This document shows, piece by piece, positions 43,034-51,793 of a DNA stretch of 64,000 bases. This DNA is from Gilvimarinus chinensis DSM 19667 (lineage in GTDB: Bacteria; Pseudomonadota; Gammaproteobacteria; Pseudomonadales; Cellvibrionaceae), in the NCBI RefSeq assembly GCF_000377745.1, contig NZ_KB898710.1:103059-167058 (forward strand), given 5' to 3'. Position 1 is the stretch's first letter, and each line of letters starts with the position of its first letter. Both the position numbers and the translations under genes were made by a program. The notes beneath the pieces are model-generated. The model did no database searches and was not told where the DNA came from. It worked only from the letters and a program-made list of their open reading frames with translations.

Positions 43034-46000
43034 ATGCAGTTCAGTAAAAAGCTATTAAGTCTCGCGGTTTGTACAGTGGTAACGGGCGTAACCGTGCCGA
43101 TGGTTTATGCACAAGATGCAACTGTCGACGAAGCCTTAGTGGAAGAGGTGGTTGTACGCGGGATGCGTCAGAGTATCGAAAGTGCGCAGGACATGAAGCG
43201 CTTTGCCGATACGGTTAAAGACGTTATTACAGCATCAGATATCGGTGCGCTGCCAGATAAAAGCGTGACCGAGGCGCTGCAGCGTGTACCGGGCGTAACG
43301 ATTGAACGCTTCGCCTCGTCGGATGACCCAAAACACTACGCCGATGAAGGTACCGGTGTACTGGTACGCGGTTTGGATCGGGTGCGCTCCGAAGTAAATG
43401 GTCGCGATGCCTTCAGTGCAAACCCCTATGGCGGCCTGAATTACGAAGATTTTCCGGCCGAGCTTTTGGGCGCGGTGGAAGTTGTTAAAAACCAAACCGC
43501 CGATAAAATCTCGGGCGGTATTGCCGGTACCGTCAACCTGATTTCTCGCAAACCGTTTGATTCTGACGATCAGATAATTTCCTTCACTGCCAAGGGTAAC
43601 TACGGCGATTACCGCGAAGAGTGGACGCCCTCTTTCTCTGCACTGTTTTCGGATTCCTGGGAGACCAGCGCCGGTCGTTTTGGTTTTTTAGTCTCTGGCG
43701 CATACTCTGAATATAAAACCCGTGGCGACGGTGTAGGCTTGGGTAACTTCCATTCGCGCAGCGATGAATACTATCGCGGCTCTTGGGATGAGTGGGGCAC
43801 CTTGCAAGGCGCGCCGGGTAAAGTTGAAGGTTATTACGACGGACCCTGTGTACCTAACGCCCTGGGTTGGATGCCCGAGTGTGATGGTGTGCCGGCCGAC
43901 TTGATTACCGCCGAAACGGCCGAAGCGCCACCGGTTGATGGTGACCCCCTGCCAGGCCAACCCGCTGGTGAAGTGTGGTATGTGCCGGCAAACTACCATC
44001 TCAGTACCGCGGAAAATGACCGTGAGCGTCAGGGTTTGACGGCGTCTTTGCAGTGGGCTAATAACGATGAAACCATTGTTACTACCTTAGAGCACATCAG
44101 CTCTGAAGCTTCCCTGGAGTGGCGCGAGCGGGTTATTGCCTCGGGCGATCGCGGCTTTGTCAGCGGTACGGGTAACGCTGTGGTGTGGACGGAAGAAGAT
44201 GGCCGTCCTATCACCACCACCGAAGATGGGTTTTTGACCTCTGGGGTCGGGGCCAACGCGGATATTAACTTCCCGCTGCAGTTCCGCAGTCGCTGGAATT
44301 ACAACGAAGATACGGTGGAAGATACCTCGTTTAATGTCGAGTTAAACCCCACTACCCGTTTAAAAGTGGTACTGGATTATCAGCACGTGGATTCCACCCA
44401 GACCACTCACAACTACAACTTAACCAGTCGGGTGCGCGGCGATCTGACTGCCGAAGTGGCGCCGTTTTTCCTCGATTTGCGCGGCGATACACCAACCATT
44501 GAGTACTTAAATTCGCGCGTATCCGACCCCACTATCAATACCGTGGGCGACGCGCCCAACCCGGATTTATACCTGGGTAACGGTATGCAGCAAGAGGTGC
44601 GCTCCGACGCCTCTATGGATGCCTTTAAAATTGATCTGGAGTACACCTTTGACGGCCCGCTTACCGCCATTAAAGGCGGTGTTTACTACTCGGATAAAGA
44701 GTTGGAAATTGGCGATACCGAGTACTCTAACTGGACCGCGCTGGGTACTCCGTGGGTACAGGGTGATCGCTACAATGCTTCGCCCCAGCAACAGCCAGAT
44801 CTGTTTGAGCGGGTGAGCTTTGCCGATCACTACAATGGTGAAGTGGTGCAGGGTGAGTACAACAGCTTCCTGTTCCCGCGCATGGATTTGGTAGAGGATT
44901 TTGCCAATACTCTGCGCGATGGCTGTGGGGTGTGGAATGCTGTGGGCAATGCCAGTGATGGCAGTGGTCGCTGTGGTATTCCCTACGAAGATATGAACAA
45001 CCGGATTGACGGGCCTTTCTCGGTTTATCAATTAAGCTCGTCAGGTGAAGAGCGCACCGAGGCGTATATTCGCGGCGACTTTGAGTTCGACAATATGGCC
45101 ATGCCACTTCGAGGTAATATCGGTCTGCGCTATGTAAGTTATCAGCTTGAGTCTACCGGTTTTGAAGTGCTGCCGCCGGTGGATAAGCGCGGCACTGACT
45201 CTCTGGCCGACGTGATTGCAAACGATTATCCGGATTTGTACGCGCTGGCCGACGGCAGCGCCGAGCAGAGCACGGTACAGGGCACGGACTATGACACGGT
45301 GCTGCCAAGCTTGAACTTAAGCTTGGGGTTAACCGACGACTTGGTGCTGCGCTTTGCCGCGTCTAAGGCGCTTTACTATCCCAGCCTGCTGGACAGTCGC
45401 AACAGCATGGTGGTGAGCCTGGACTATGAAAATGTGCTGCAAGATCCATCCTCGGGCCGCGATGAAGAAACCAACCCAGTGGTGGGGCTCGAAGATATCG
45501 AAATTACAGCGGTCTCTCGCAACCCCTATCTGGAGCCGGAAGAATCCGTTAATTTGGACTTAACCTTGGAGTGGTACTTTGCTCCAGTGGGCTCGGTGAG
45601 TCTGGCATTGTTTCAGAAAGACCTGGATAACATTATCCGCAATAAGACCTTTGCCTACGAACTGGAGCACGCCGGTTACACTTATCCGGTCTCGGCCTAC
45701 GGCCCGGATAATACCGGCTCGGGTACCATTCGCGGAGCGGAATTCTCTTACCAGCAGTTCTACGACTTTTTACCCGGCGCCTGGAGTGGTTTAGGTCTGC
45801 AGTTCAACTACACCTATATCGACCAGGACGGGTTGGAAGATCCGCTGAACGAAAGCCCCGCGGATTTGATTTTCAACAACGACGGTTCTCAGGTAACGGA
45901 TAACCGCAACAGCTTCCGCGTATTTTCGGGCTTGCCGCTGCAGGGTTACTCGGATGAAAACCTGAACATTGTCGGTATGTACGAGTATGGTGATGTATCC

Positions 46001-46273
46001 TTGCGGGTTGCCTACAACTGGCGCTCAGAGTATCTGCTGACCCGTCGCGAGTCGGAAGAGTTTGTACCGGCCTACGCCGAGCCTGTGGATCACCTGGATG
46101 CGAGCTTCTACTACACCATTAACGATAACTGGAAAGTGGGTATCGAGGGTAGCAACTTGCTTAACTCGGAAACCAAAACCCAGTACCAGTTGAACCAAGA
46201 GGGTGATAAAACCCAGGCACTTAGCTTTACCACAGATCGTCGCTACGCTCTGAGTGTACGTGCCACCTTCTGA
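43034..46273 (+). CDS. TonB-dependent receptor (TIGR01782 / Xanthomonas-Caulobacter type)
   Basis: 1079 residues from ATG 43034 (GTG 43028 is the alternative; both lie behind AAGGGG). Signal peptide to about VYAQ. The N-terminus of the mature protein carries a TonB-box-like EEVVVRGMRQSIESAQ, then the plug: DTVKDVITASDIGALPDKSVTEALQRVPGVTIERF and VEVVKNQTADKISGGIAGTVNL. A long 22-strand barrel follows, ending in the outer-membrane terminal Phe (YALSVRATF). This subgroup takes up oligosaccharides in Xanthomonas, Caulobacter and Cellvibrio relatives. It is monocistronic or partly read through into the cupin gene, since a strong hairpin terminator follows. The chitinase-type operator upstream suggests a chito-oligosaccharide ligand (inference). 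Confidence 0.92.
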   Translation: MQFSKKLLSLAVCTVVTGVTVPMVYAQDATVDEALVEEVVVRGMRQSIESAQDMKRFADTVKDVITASDIGALPDKSVTEALQRVPGVTIERFASSDDPKHYADEGTGVLVRGLDRVRSEVNGRDAFSANPYGGLNYEDFPAELLGAVEVVKNQTADKISGGIAGTVNLISRKPFDSDDQIISFTAKGNYGDYREEWTPSFSALFSDSWETSAGRFGFLVSGAYSEYKTRGDGVGLGNFHSRSDEYYRGSWDEWGTLQGAPGKVEGYYDGPCVPNALGWMPECDGVPADLITAETAEAPPVDGDPLPGQPAGEVWYVPANYHLSTAENDRERQGLTASLQWANNDETIVTTLEHISSEASLEWRERVIASGDRGFVSGTGNAVVWTEEDGRPITTTEDGFLTSGVGANADINFPLQFRSRWNYNEDTVEDTSFNVELNPTTRLKVVLDYQHVDSTQTTHNYNLTSRVRGDLTAEVAPFFLDLRGDTPTIEYLNSRVSDPTINTVGDAPNPDLYLGNGMQQEVRSDASMDAFKIDLEYTFDGPLTAIKGGVYYSDKELEIGDTEYSNWTALGTPWVQGDRYNASPQQQPDLFERVSFADHYNGEVVQGEYNSFLFPRMDLVEDFANTLRDGCGVWNAVGNASDGSGRCGIPYEDMNNRIDGPFSVYQLSSSGEERTEAYIRGDFEFDNMAMPLRGNIGLRYVSYQLESTGFEVLPPVDKRGTDSLADVIANDYPDLYALADGSAEQSTVQGTDYDTVLPSLNLSLGLTDDLVLRFAASKALYYPSLLDSRNSMVVSLDYENVLQDPSSGRDEETNPVVGLEDIEITAVSRNPYLEPEESVNLDLTLEWYFAPVGSVSLALFQKDLDNIIRNKTFAYELEHAGYTYPVSAYGPDNTGSGTIRGAEFSYQQFYDFLPGAWSGLGLQFNYTYIDQDGLEDPLNESPADLIFNNDGSQVTDNRNSFRVFSGLPLQGYSDENLNIVGMYEYGDVSLRVAYNWRSEYLLTRRESEEFVPAYAEPVDHLDASFYYTINDNWKVGIEGSNLLNSETKTQYQLNQEGDKTQALSFTTDRRYALSVRATF

Positions 46274-46298
46274 TAAGTGTGAGAAAGTGACGAAAGTG

Positions 46299-46333
46299 AA
46301 TGCGCGCGATAGCCTCTATCGCGCGCATTTTTC
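46299..46333 (+). terminator. Terminator between the receptor and the cupin gene
   Basis: A 13-bp perfect stem ATGCGCGCGATAG / CTATCGCGCGCAT with CCT loop is followed by TTTTT, 26 bases after the receptor stop. It would stop most transcripts, making receptor mRNA more abundant than the downstream genes. Confidence 0.9.
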
Positions 46334-46381
46334 GCTTAACGTGTCGCTTTTCCTACGCACATGCCGTAAAGCAATTTCGCT

Positions 46382-47398
46382 ATGCAGAAGTTTTTAAGTT
46401 TTCCCGAGTATCGTGGTGTAAGCCGCGAGCAGTTTTTTAACGACATAGTGCCGCAGCAAAAGCCAGTGGTCATTCGCGGTCTTGTGAGCGAATGGCCGCT
46501 GGTTGAGGCATCATCCCAGTCGGATGAATATTTTTGTCGTTATCTAGCGCAATTTTATCGCGGTGAGCACGTTAATGTAGTGCTCGGCCATCCCGCTATT
46601 GAGGGGCGCTTTTTCTACAACGATAATTTTGACGGCTTTAATTATATTGAGGGTGGCGAGCGGCTGGACTTGTTCTTGGGGCGACTGCTGGAGTTGGCCG
46701 ATCGCGACGTGAAACCTTCGGTGGCGGTACAGGGGGTGGCGGTGGATAAGATTCTGCCAGGGTTGTCCGCCGCCAATCAGGCCGCTTTATTCGCCGAGCC
46801 AGTGGCACCCAAGCTGTGGGTGGGCAATAAAGTGTCCGTCTCCGCGCACTATGACGGCTCCGATAACCTCGCCTGTGTCGTGGCCGGTAAACGGCGCTTT
46901 GTTTTGTTCCCTCCCGAGCAAGTGGCCAATCTGTATCCCGGGCCACTGGATTACACACCCGCCGGTGCTCCGGTGAGTTTAGTGTCGCTGCATAAGCCTG
47001 ATTTTGATCGCTACCCGCGTTATCGCGAGGCCCTAAAAAACGCCTACAGCGCAGTGCTTGAACCCGGTGATGCGATTTTTATTCCCATGCTCTGGTGGCA
47101 TCACGTGGATTCGCTGGCCGAAGTTAACGGCTTGATGAATTACTGGTGGAATGGTTCGATCGGTAAACCGCAACAAAAGCCTACGCCGTTACAAAGTTTA
47201 AATTTTGCCGCTATGGCGATGCGCGATTTAACCCCCGCGCAGCGCAACGCCTGGCGAGCCATGTTTGATCACTATTTGTTTAAACAAGGGGAAGACCCCC
47301 AGTCTTATATTCCCACCCATAAACAGGGTGTGCTGGGGGAAATGTCGCCGGAGTTCGAGCGCCAGGTTAAAAACTGGTTTATCAGCTTGTTGAAGTGA
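46382..47398 (+). CDS. Cupin_8 / JmjC-like protein (putative Fe(II)/2-oxoglutarate oxygenase)
   Basis: 338 residues. N-terminal KPVVIRGLVSEWPLVEAS is the entry strand of cupin_8 (JmjC-like) proteins. The metal site is HYD in SAHYDGSDNLACVVAGKRRFVLFPPEQ (H-x-D) and the distal His in IPMLWWHHVDSL, and the YWWNG strand closes the barrel. Such genes accompany TonB receptors and tryptophan-halogenase-like genes in glycan loci of Xanthomonas, Caulobacter and Cellvibrionales; their substrate is unknown. The next gene begins 10 bases after this stop. Confidence 0.85.
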   Translation: MQKFLSFPEYRGVSREQFFNDIVPQQKPVVIRGLVSEWPLVEASSQSDEYFCRYLAQFYRGEHVNVVLGHPAIEGRFFYNDNFDGFNYIEGGERLDLFLGRLLELADRDVKPSVAVQGVAVDKILPGLSAANQAALFAEPVAPKLWVGNKVSVSAHYDGSDNLACVVAGKRRFVLFPPEQVANLYPGPLDYTPAGAPVSLVSLHKPDFDRYPRYREALKNAYSAVLEPGDAIFIPMLWWHHVDSLAEVNGLMNYWWNGSIGKPQQKPTPLQSLNFAAMAMRDLTPAQRNAWRAMFDHYLFKQGEDPQSYIPTHKQGVLGEMSPEFERQVKNWFISLLK

Positions 47399-47408
47399 GT
47401 TGCACAGT

Positions 47409-48920
47409 ATGAAGATAAAAAAAATCGCTATTGTCGGCGGCGGTACCGCCGGTTGGCTGGCGGCGAATTATCTGGGGCTATCCGCCGGCCGCGACCCAGA
47501 GGTAGAGATCTGCCTGATCGAGTCCAAAGATGTGCCCACCATTGGCGTTGGCGAGGGCACTGTGCCCAATATACGCGCTACTTTGCAACGCTTTGGTATC
47601 GACGAGCGCGAGTTTATGGCCAAGTGTCAGGCCACCTTTAAGTTGGGTATCAAGTTTGCCAACTGGATGGATGCTGACAAGTACGGGGCGGATCATTATT
47701 ACTATCATCCGTTTGTAGCGCCTTTTCCTGTGGGGGTAGATATCAGCCACTACTGGATGCACCACCAAAAGCAAATGGTATTTTCTGAACTCTCGGCTAT
47801 GCATGCGCTGGCCGAGCACAATATAGGCCCTAAGCATTCTTCGTCGTCTCCCTACGATGGGGTGGTGCACTACGCGTATCACTTTGATGCGGGAAAGTTT
47901 GCGCAATTGCTCGCCGATAATGCCCTCACTCGCTTTGGCGTTCGTCAAAAGTTTGCAACCATCGAACAAGTGCTGTTGGACGATGATGGCAGTATTGAGC
48001 GGTTGCAGTTTGCCTCGGGCGGTGAAGAGGCGTTTGATTTTTATATCGACTGTTCAGGCTTCGCCTCGCGTTTACTGGGGCAGGCTTTGCAAGTGCCGTT
48101 TTTAGCGAAAACTGAGCAAATCCCAACGGACACGGCGTTGGCCGTACAGGTGCCGACTGAACCCAGCGATGAGGTGCAACCTTACACCACCGCTAAAGCC
48201 CACTGTGCAGGATGGGTTTGGGACATTCCCCTGCCTCATCGGCGCGGCACGGGCTTTGTGTATTCATCGTCGCACATGACTGAGTCGCAAGCCGTGGCAG
48301 AGTTTTCCCGCTACCTGGGGTTTGATGCCGAAACGGCGAATTTGCGCAAGGTACCTATGCAGGCGGGGTATCGGCAATATTTTTGGCATAAAAACTGCGC
48401 CGCGCTGGGGTTGTCCCAAGGGTTTGTTGAGCCTTTGGAGGCCACCTCGATTATGGTGACGGATTTCTGTGCGGCGCTGTTGGCGGACCATTTTCCTCGC
48501 GACACCGACGATATGTCGCTTTTATCGCGTCATTGCAACAAATGGGTGGAGTATATCTGGGAGCGCACCATCGATTTTATTCAGTTGCACTATTGTATTT
48601 CCGACCGCCGAGACTCGGATTTCTGGGTTGATTGTACCGACCACGCCAAGTTATCGGATGTGCTGGCCGAGCGATTGGCGCTGTGGAAAATTGCTTCGCC
48701 CAAACGCACCGACTTTTTTAGCACAGTGGATTTATTTAGTCAGCAAAGTTATATATACGTGCTCTACGGCATGTATTTTCCCACCCGTTTACCTGCCCTG
48801 AATCCGTCAGAAATTCCGCTGGCTGAGACGAAAATACGCGAGCACAACGCCTGGTGTGAGAAGGCGCTACAAGCGCTCAGCTCACACCGCGCCTGGTTAA
48901 ATCAACTGCACAGCCGCTAA
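47409..48920 (+). CDS. Flavin-dependent tryptophan-halogenase-like protein 1
   Basis: 503 residues from ATG 47409 (TTG 47400 also in frame). FAD-binding IAIVGGGTAGWLAANYL at the N-terminus, GVGEGTVPNIRATLQ, catalytic Lys K78 in ATFKLGIKFANW, the halogenase motif WxWxIP as GWVWDIP, and the Glu of the PrnA/RebH active site at E344 in GFVEPLEATS. The Ser following that Glu in PrnA (PLES) is Ala here, as in other TonB-receptor-linked members. It therefore has the residues for making and guiding hypohalous acid (probably with a separate flavin reductase), but the substrate is unlikely to be free Trp. It is in tandem with a second paralog. Confidence 0.88.
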   Translation: MKIKKIAIVGGGTAGWLAANYLGLSAGRDPEVEICLIESKDVPTIGVGEGTVPNIRATLQRFGIDEREFMAKCQATFKLGIKFANWMDADKYGADHYYYHPFVAPFPVGVDISHYWMHHQKQMVFSELSAMHALAEHNIGPKHSSSSPYDGVVHYAYHFDAGKFAQLLADNALTRFGVRQKFATIEQVLLDDDGSIERLQFASGGEEAFDFYIDCSGFASRLLGQALQVPFLAKTEQIPTDTALAVQVPTEPSDEVQPYTTAKAHCAGWVWDIPLPHRRGTGFVYSSSHMTESQAVAEFSRYLGFDAETANLRKVPMQAGYRQYFWHKNCAALGLSQGFVEPLEATSIMVTDFCAALLADHFPRDTDDMSLLSRHCNKWVEYIWERTIDFIQLHYCISDRRDSDFWVDCTDHAKLSDVLAERLALWKIASPKRTDFFSTVDLFSQQSYIYVLYGMYFPTRLPALNPSEIPLAETKIREHNAWCEKALQALSSHRAWLNQLHSR

Positions 48921-48948
48921 TGTCGGACAGCCTTAAAAAGAGGTACAA

Positions 48949-50463
48949 GTGGTGGGCGAATCACAAAAACCGAAAACCCTACTCATTGTTGGCGGTGGTA
49001 CTTCAGGCTGGATGGCCGCGACCTTGATGGCGTCCCGCTGGCCGGATATTAAAGTGCGTTTGCTCGAGTCTGAGAATATTGGCACGGTAGGGGTGGGCGA
49101 GGGCAGTACGCCCCATCTAAAAATTTTTTTTGATACCTTGGGAATTGCTGAGTCCGAGTGGATGCCCCGTTGCAATGCCACGTATAAAAACGGCATTTAT
49201 TTTTCCAACTGGTCATCGGTGCCGGGCTTCGAGCGTTATTTTCATCCGTTTCCAGCGCAAACCGATGATTTGACCATGCCTCTATTTTTTAAACATATTC
49301 AGGTGCGGCGCCGCGGCAGTCCGGTAACCCCTCACCCAGATCACTATTTCCTTGAGTCTTACTTAACCCGCAACAACTTAGGGCCTATAGCCGCCGAGAG
49401 TTTCCCTTTTAACATGGCTTACGGTTACCACTTTGATGCAGCACTTTTGGGCAAATTTCTGGCTGCCAAGGCAGAGGCCTTAGGGGTTGAGCGTATTGAG
49501 GGCGCTGTGAGTCAGGTGCAGCTAAACGAGGTAGGAGACATTAGCCGTTTACAGCTGGACGATGGCCGCACTGTAGCCGCTGATTTTTTTATCGACTGCA
49601 CCGGCTTTAAATCTCTGCTATTGCAGGATGCTCTGCAAGTGCCTTTTACCCGCTACCGTGACAATTTGTTTAACGATGCAGCGGTTGTATTGCCCACTGA
49701 CGCTGCGCTTGAAATCACCCCGGCCACTGAATCTATTGCCCTATCTAACGGTTGGGCTTGGCGAATTCCTCTGCGTAATCGTTGTGGCAATGGTTATGTT
49801 TACAGTTCGGCGCACTTGAGTGCAGACCAGGCTGAAACCGAATTACGCCAGCACCTCGGGCTGCAGGATGGCGTGGTTAGCGCCCGGCACTTGCAAATGA
49901 AGGTGGGGGTGGTGCAGAAGCATTGGCGCCACAACTGTGTGGCGGTAGGGCTGTCGCAGGGGTTTATCGAGCCTTTGGAAGCCACGGCTTTGGCGCTGAC
50001 GTTCAATACTATTATGCAGTTTATTAAACGTTTTGAAGACGGCGATTTTAGCGGCCGATATCAGGATGAATTTAATCGTGAGATCGGCGCAAAGTTCAGT
50101 GGTATTCGCGATTACATCGTCTGCCACTACAAGGTGAATCAGCGCACGGACACGGCTTATTGGCGTGATAATGCGGCGAATAACGCACTGTCTGACTCGT
50201 TACAGGCGGTGCTGCATCTGTGGCGCCACAGCGATAACTTTGCCGCTGATATGCGTAAGTACAACCTTGAGGGCAGCTATCAGGCAAAATCATGGGCCTG
50301 CCTGCTGGCCGGTTACGGCCTTTTCCCCGAACTGGATGCCAAGGCGAGCTTGGCCCCTGAAAACGGCCGCGGTGAAATGACCGAACTGGCAGAGTTTATT
50401 CGCCGCTGTGGCCTTAACTTTACCAACCATAATCAATTGCTTGCCGCCCATGGCGTTACCTAA
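48949..50463 (+). CDS. Flavin-dependent tryptophan-halogenase-like protein 2
   Basis: 504 residues, GTG start with AGAGG five bases upstream. Same layout as the preceding gene: LLIVGGGTSGWMAATLM, GVGEGSTPHLKIFFDTL, Lys K80 in NATYKNGIYFSNW, WxWxIP as GWAWRIP and E344 in GFIEPLEATA. It is clearly homologous but distant from its neighbour (differing in most of the substrate-side residues), so the pair likely acts on different or sequential substrates. No flavin reductase gene is in the window. The three genes 46382-50463 lie closely together and probably form one transcript. Confidence 0.88.
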   Translation: MVGESQKPKTLLIVGGGTSGWMAATLMASRWPDIKVRLLESENIGTVGVGEGSTPHLKIFFDTLGIAESEWMPRCNATYKNGIYFSNWSSVPGFERYFHPFPAQTDDLTMPLFFKHIQVRRRGSPVTPHPDHYFLESYLTRNNLGPIAAESFPFNMAYGYHFDAALLGKFLAAKAEALGVERIEGAVSQVQLNEVGDISRLQLDDGRTVAADFFIDCTGFKSLLLQDALQVPFTRYRDNLFNDAAVVLPTDAALEITPATESIALSNGWAWRIPLRNRCGNGYVYSSAHLSADQAETELRQHLGLQDGVVSARHLQMKVGVVQKHWRHNCVAVGLSQGFIEPLEATALALTFNTIMQFIKRFEDGDFSGRYQDEFNREIGAKFSGIRDYIVCHYKVNQRTDTAYWRDNAANNALSDSLQAVLHLWRHSDNFAADMRKYNLEGSYQAKSWACLLAGYGLFPELDAKASLAPENGRGEMTELAEFIRRCGLNFTNHNQLLAAHGVT

Positions 50464-50506
50464 ACCTAGGCTCTAAAATAGCGGCTTTTTCCAGCCCAGA
50501 GTGTTT

Positions 50507-51247
50507 ATGCAAATTAGCCCCGGTTTATACCGCCATTACAAAGGCAATGAGTACTTTGTCTACCGTATTGCCACCCACAGTGAAACCGAAGAGGCGTTGG
50601 TGGTGTACCGCTGCCTGTACGGGGATTACTCTTGGTGGGTGCGCCCGCTGGCAATGTTTACCGAGTCGGTCGAGCGCGATGGGCTAGCGATGCCGCGCTT
50701 TGCATTTGTCGCCCCTATGAGTGTGGACGAAGCCGAGCGCCGCGCCCGCGGTGAATCAGCGCAAATGCCCGCCAGCGACGACGACCGCCATTGGATGCGT
50801 GAGGCCATGGCCCTTGCCGAGCGGGCCGGAGACAACGACGAAGTGCCTGTGGGAGCCTTGGTGGTACGCGATGGGGTAGTGGTGGGGCGCGGCTATAATC
50901 GACCCATCGGTGCCTGTGACCCCACAGCGCACGCTGAAATGATGGCGCTGCGCGATGCGGCGCGCCAGCTGGGTAATTACCGTCTGGCCGATTGCACTTT
51001 GTACGTTACCCTGGAGCCCTGCACTATGTGCACCGGTGCGATTGTGCACAGTCGAATTTCTCGCTTGGTATACGGTACGGTAGAGCCTAAAGCCGGGGTG
51101 GTGGAAAGCCAGGCGCGTTTGTTAGACGCGCCCTATTTTAATCACTCCATTAGCCTCACCCCTGGGGTTGAGCGCGAGGCCTGCCAGCAACAGTTGCAAG
51201 CCTTTTTTAAACGCAGGCGCGCTGAGAAAAAAGCTTTAAAGCGTTAA
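50507..51247 (+). CDS. tadA: tRNA adenosine(34) deaminase TadA with N-terminal DUF1653 domain
   Basis: 246 residues from ATG 50507 (GTG 50501 in frame). Residues about 1-70 form a DUF1653 domain: GLYRHYKGNEYFVYRIATHSET, VVYRCLYGDYSWWVRPLAMF. Residues about 91-246 form TadA with the zinc motif HAE (H142, catalytic E144) and PCTMC in LEPCTMCTGAIVHSR. TadA converts A34 to inosine in tRNA-Arg(ACG). The two parts are fused in one uninterrupted frame; standard TadA is about 155-170 residues and has no such domain. The function of DUF1653 is not known. Confidence 0.93.
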   Translation: MQISPGLYRHYKGNEYFVYRIATHSETEEALVVYRCLYGDYSWWVRPLAMFTESVERDGLAMPRFAFVAPMSVDEAERRARGESAQMPASDDDRHWMREAMALAERAGDNDEVPVGALVVRDGVVVGRGYNRPIGACDPTAHAEMMALRDAARQLGNYRLADCTLYVTLEPCTMCTGAIVHSRISRLVYGTVEPKAGVVESQARLLDAPYFNHSISLTPGVEREACQQQLQAFFKRRRAEKKALKR

Positions 51248-51286
51248 CAGCGGGCTTTACCATTTATTGGTTGTGCTGTTTGGTGC

Positions 51287-51670
51287 TTAGCGCATTTGGT
51301 TGAGCGTGCGGTCACTTGCTTTAAGGGGGTTGCAGTTTTTCAGTGTCACTTTGCCTTGTAAAATGTTGCCTTTAGAATACTCGTTGAAATAGCAGGTATT
51401 GGTTTTCGGATCGTAATTCTCTATCCAAAGGTTATCGTCTTTCCAGGTGGCGGCTATATGTTGTTGGCCTTCTGGAACCGTTACCGTCATTACGCCACCA
51501 TAGCGTTTTACAAAGACCTGCTCAAAATGAAAGTAATACGCTGCCCAGCCCACAATAAACACGATAAGCGCACTGCCAATCGCACTGCGCCAAAAACTGT
51601 TTTTGCCCAAAAGTATAAGCGCCGCCATGGCCAGGGCGATAACGGCGCCCCAATACAGATACGTAATCAT
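51287..51670 (-). CDS. Small membrane protein of unknown function
   Basis: 127 residues. Two predicted membrane segments (about 5-22 and 29-48) are followed by a mostly beta soluble part of 75 residues (VTVPEGQQHIAATWKDDNLWIENYDPKTNTCYF, ILQGKVTLKNC) with two Cys (in NTCYF and KNCNP) that could pair in the periplasm. I do not recognise a family. Codon pattern and length support a real gene; it lies between tadA and mltF with no overlap. Confidence 0.6.
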   Translation of the reverse strand: MITYLYWGAVIALAMAALILLGKNSFWRSAIGSALIVFIVGWAAYYFHFEQVFVKRYGGVMTVTVPEGQQHIAATWKDDNLWIENYDPKTNTCYFNEYSKGNILQGKVTLKNCNPLKASDRTLNQMR

Positions 51671-51793
51671 AGATAAACACCCCTTTGCAGAACCTGCGAC
51701 ATTAATTGTGGCCTACAGTGTAGCGTAAACGGCTTTTGCCTGATCAAACTCTTTGTGCAGGGTCTAGTTGTGGCTGTTTGGCTGGCGTTGATG

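Noticed and set aside
46382-50463. Secondary-metabolite biosynthetic cluster because of halogenase homologues
   Set aside because: No NRPS, PKS, oxidase or tailoring genes are adjacent; the context is a TonB receptor locus, so a classical biosynthetic cluster is unlikely.
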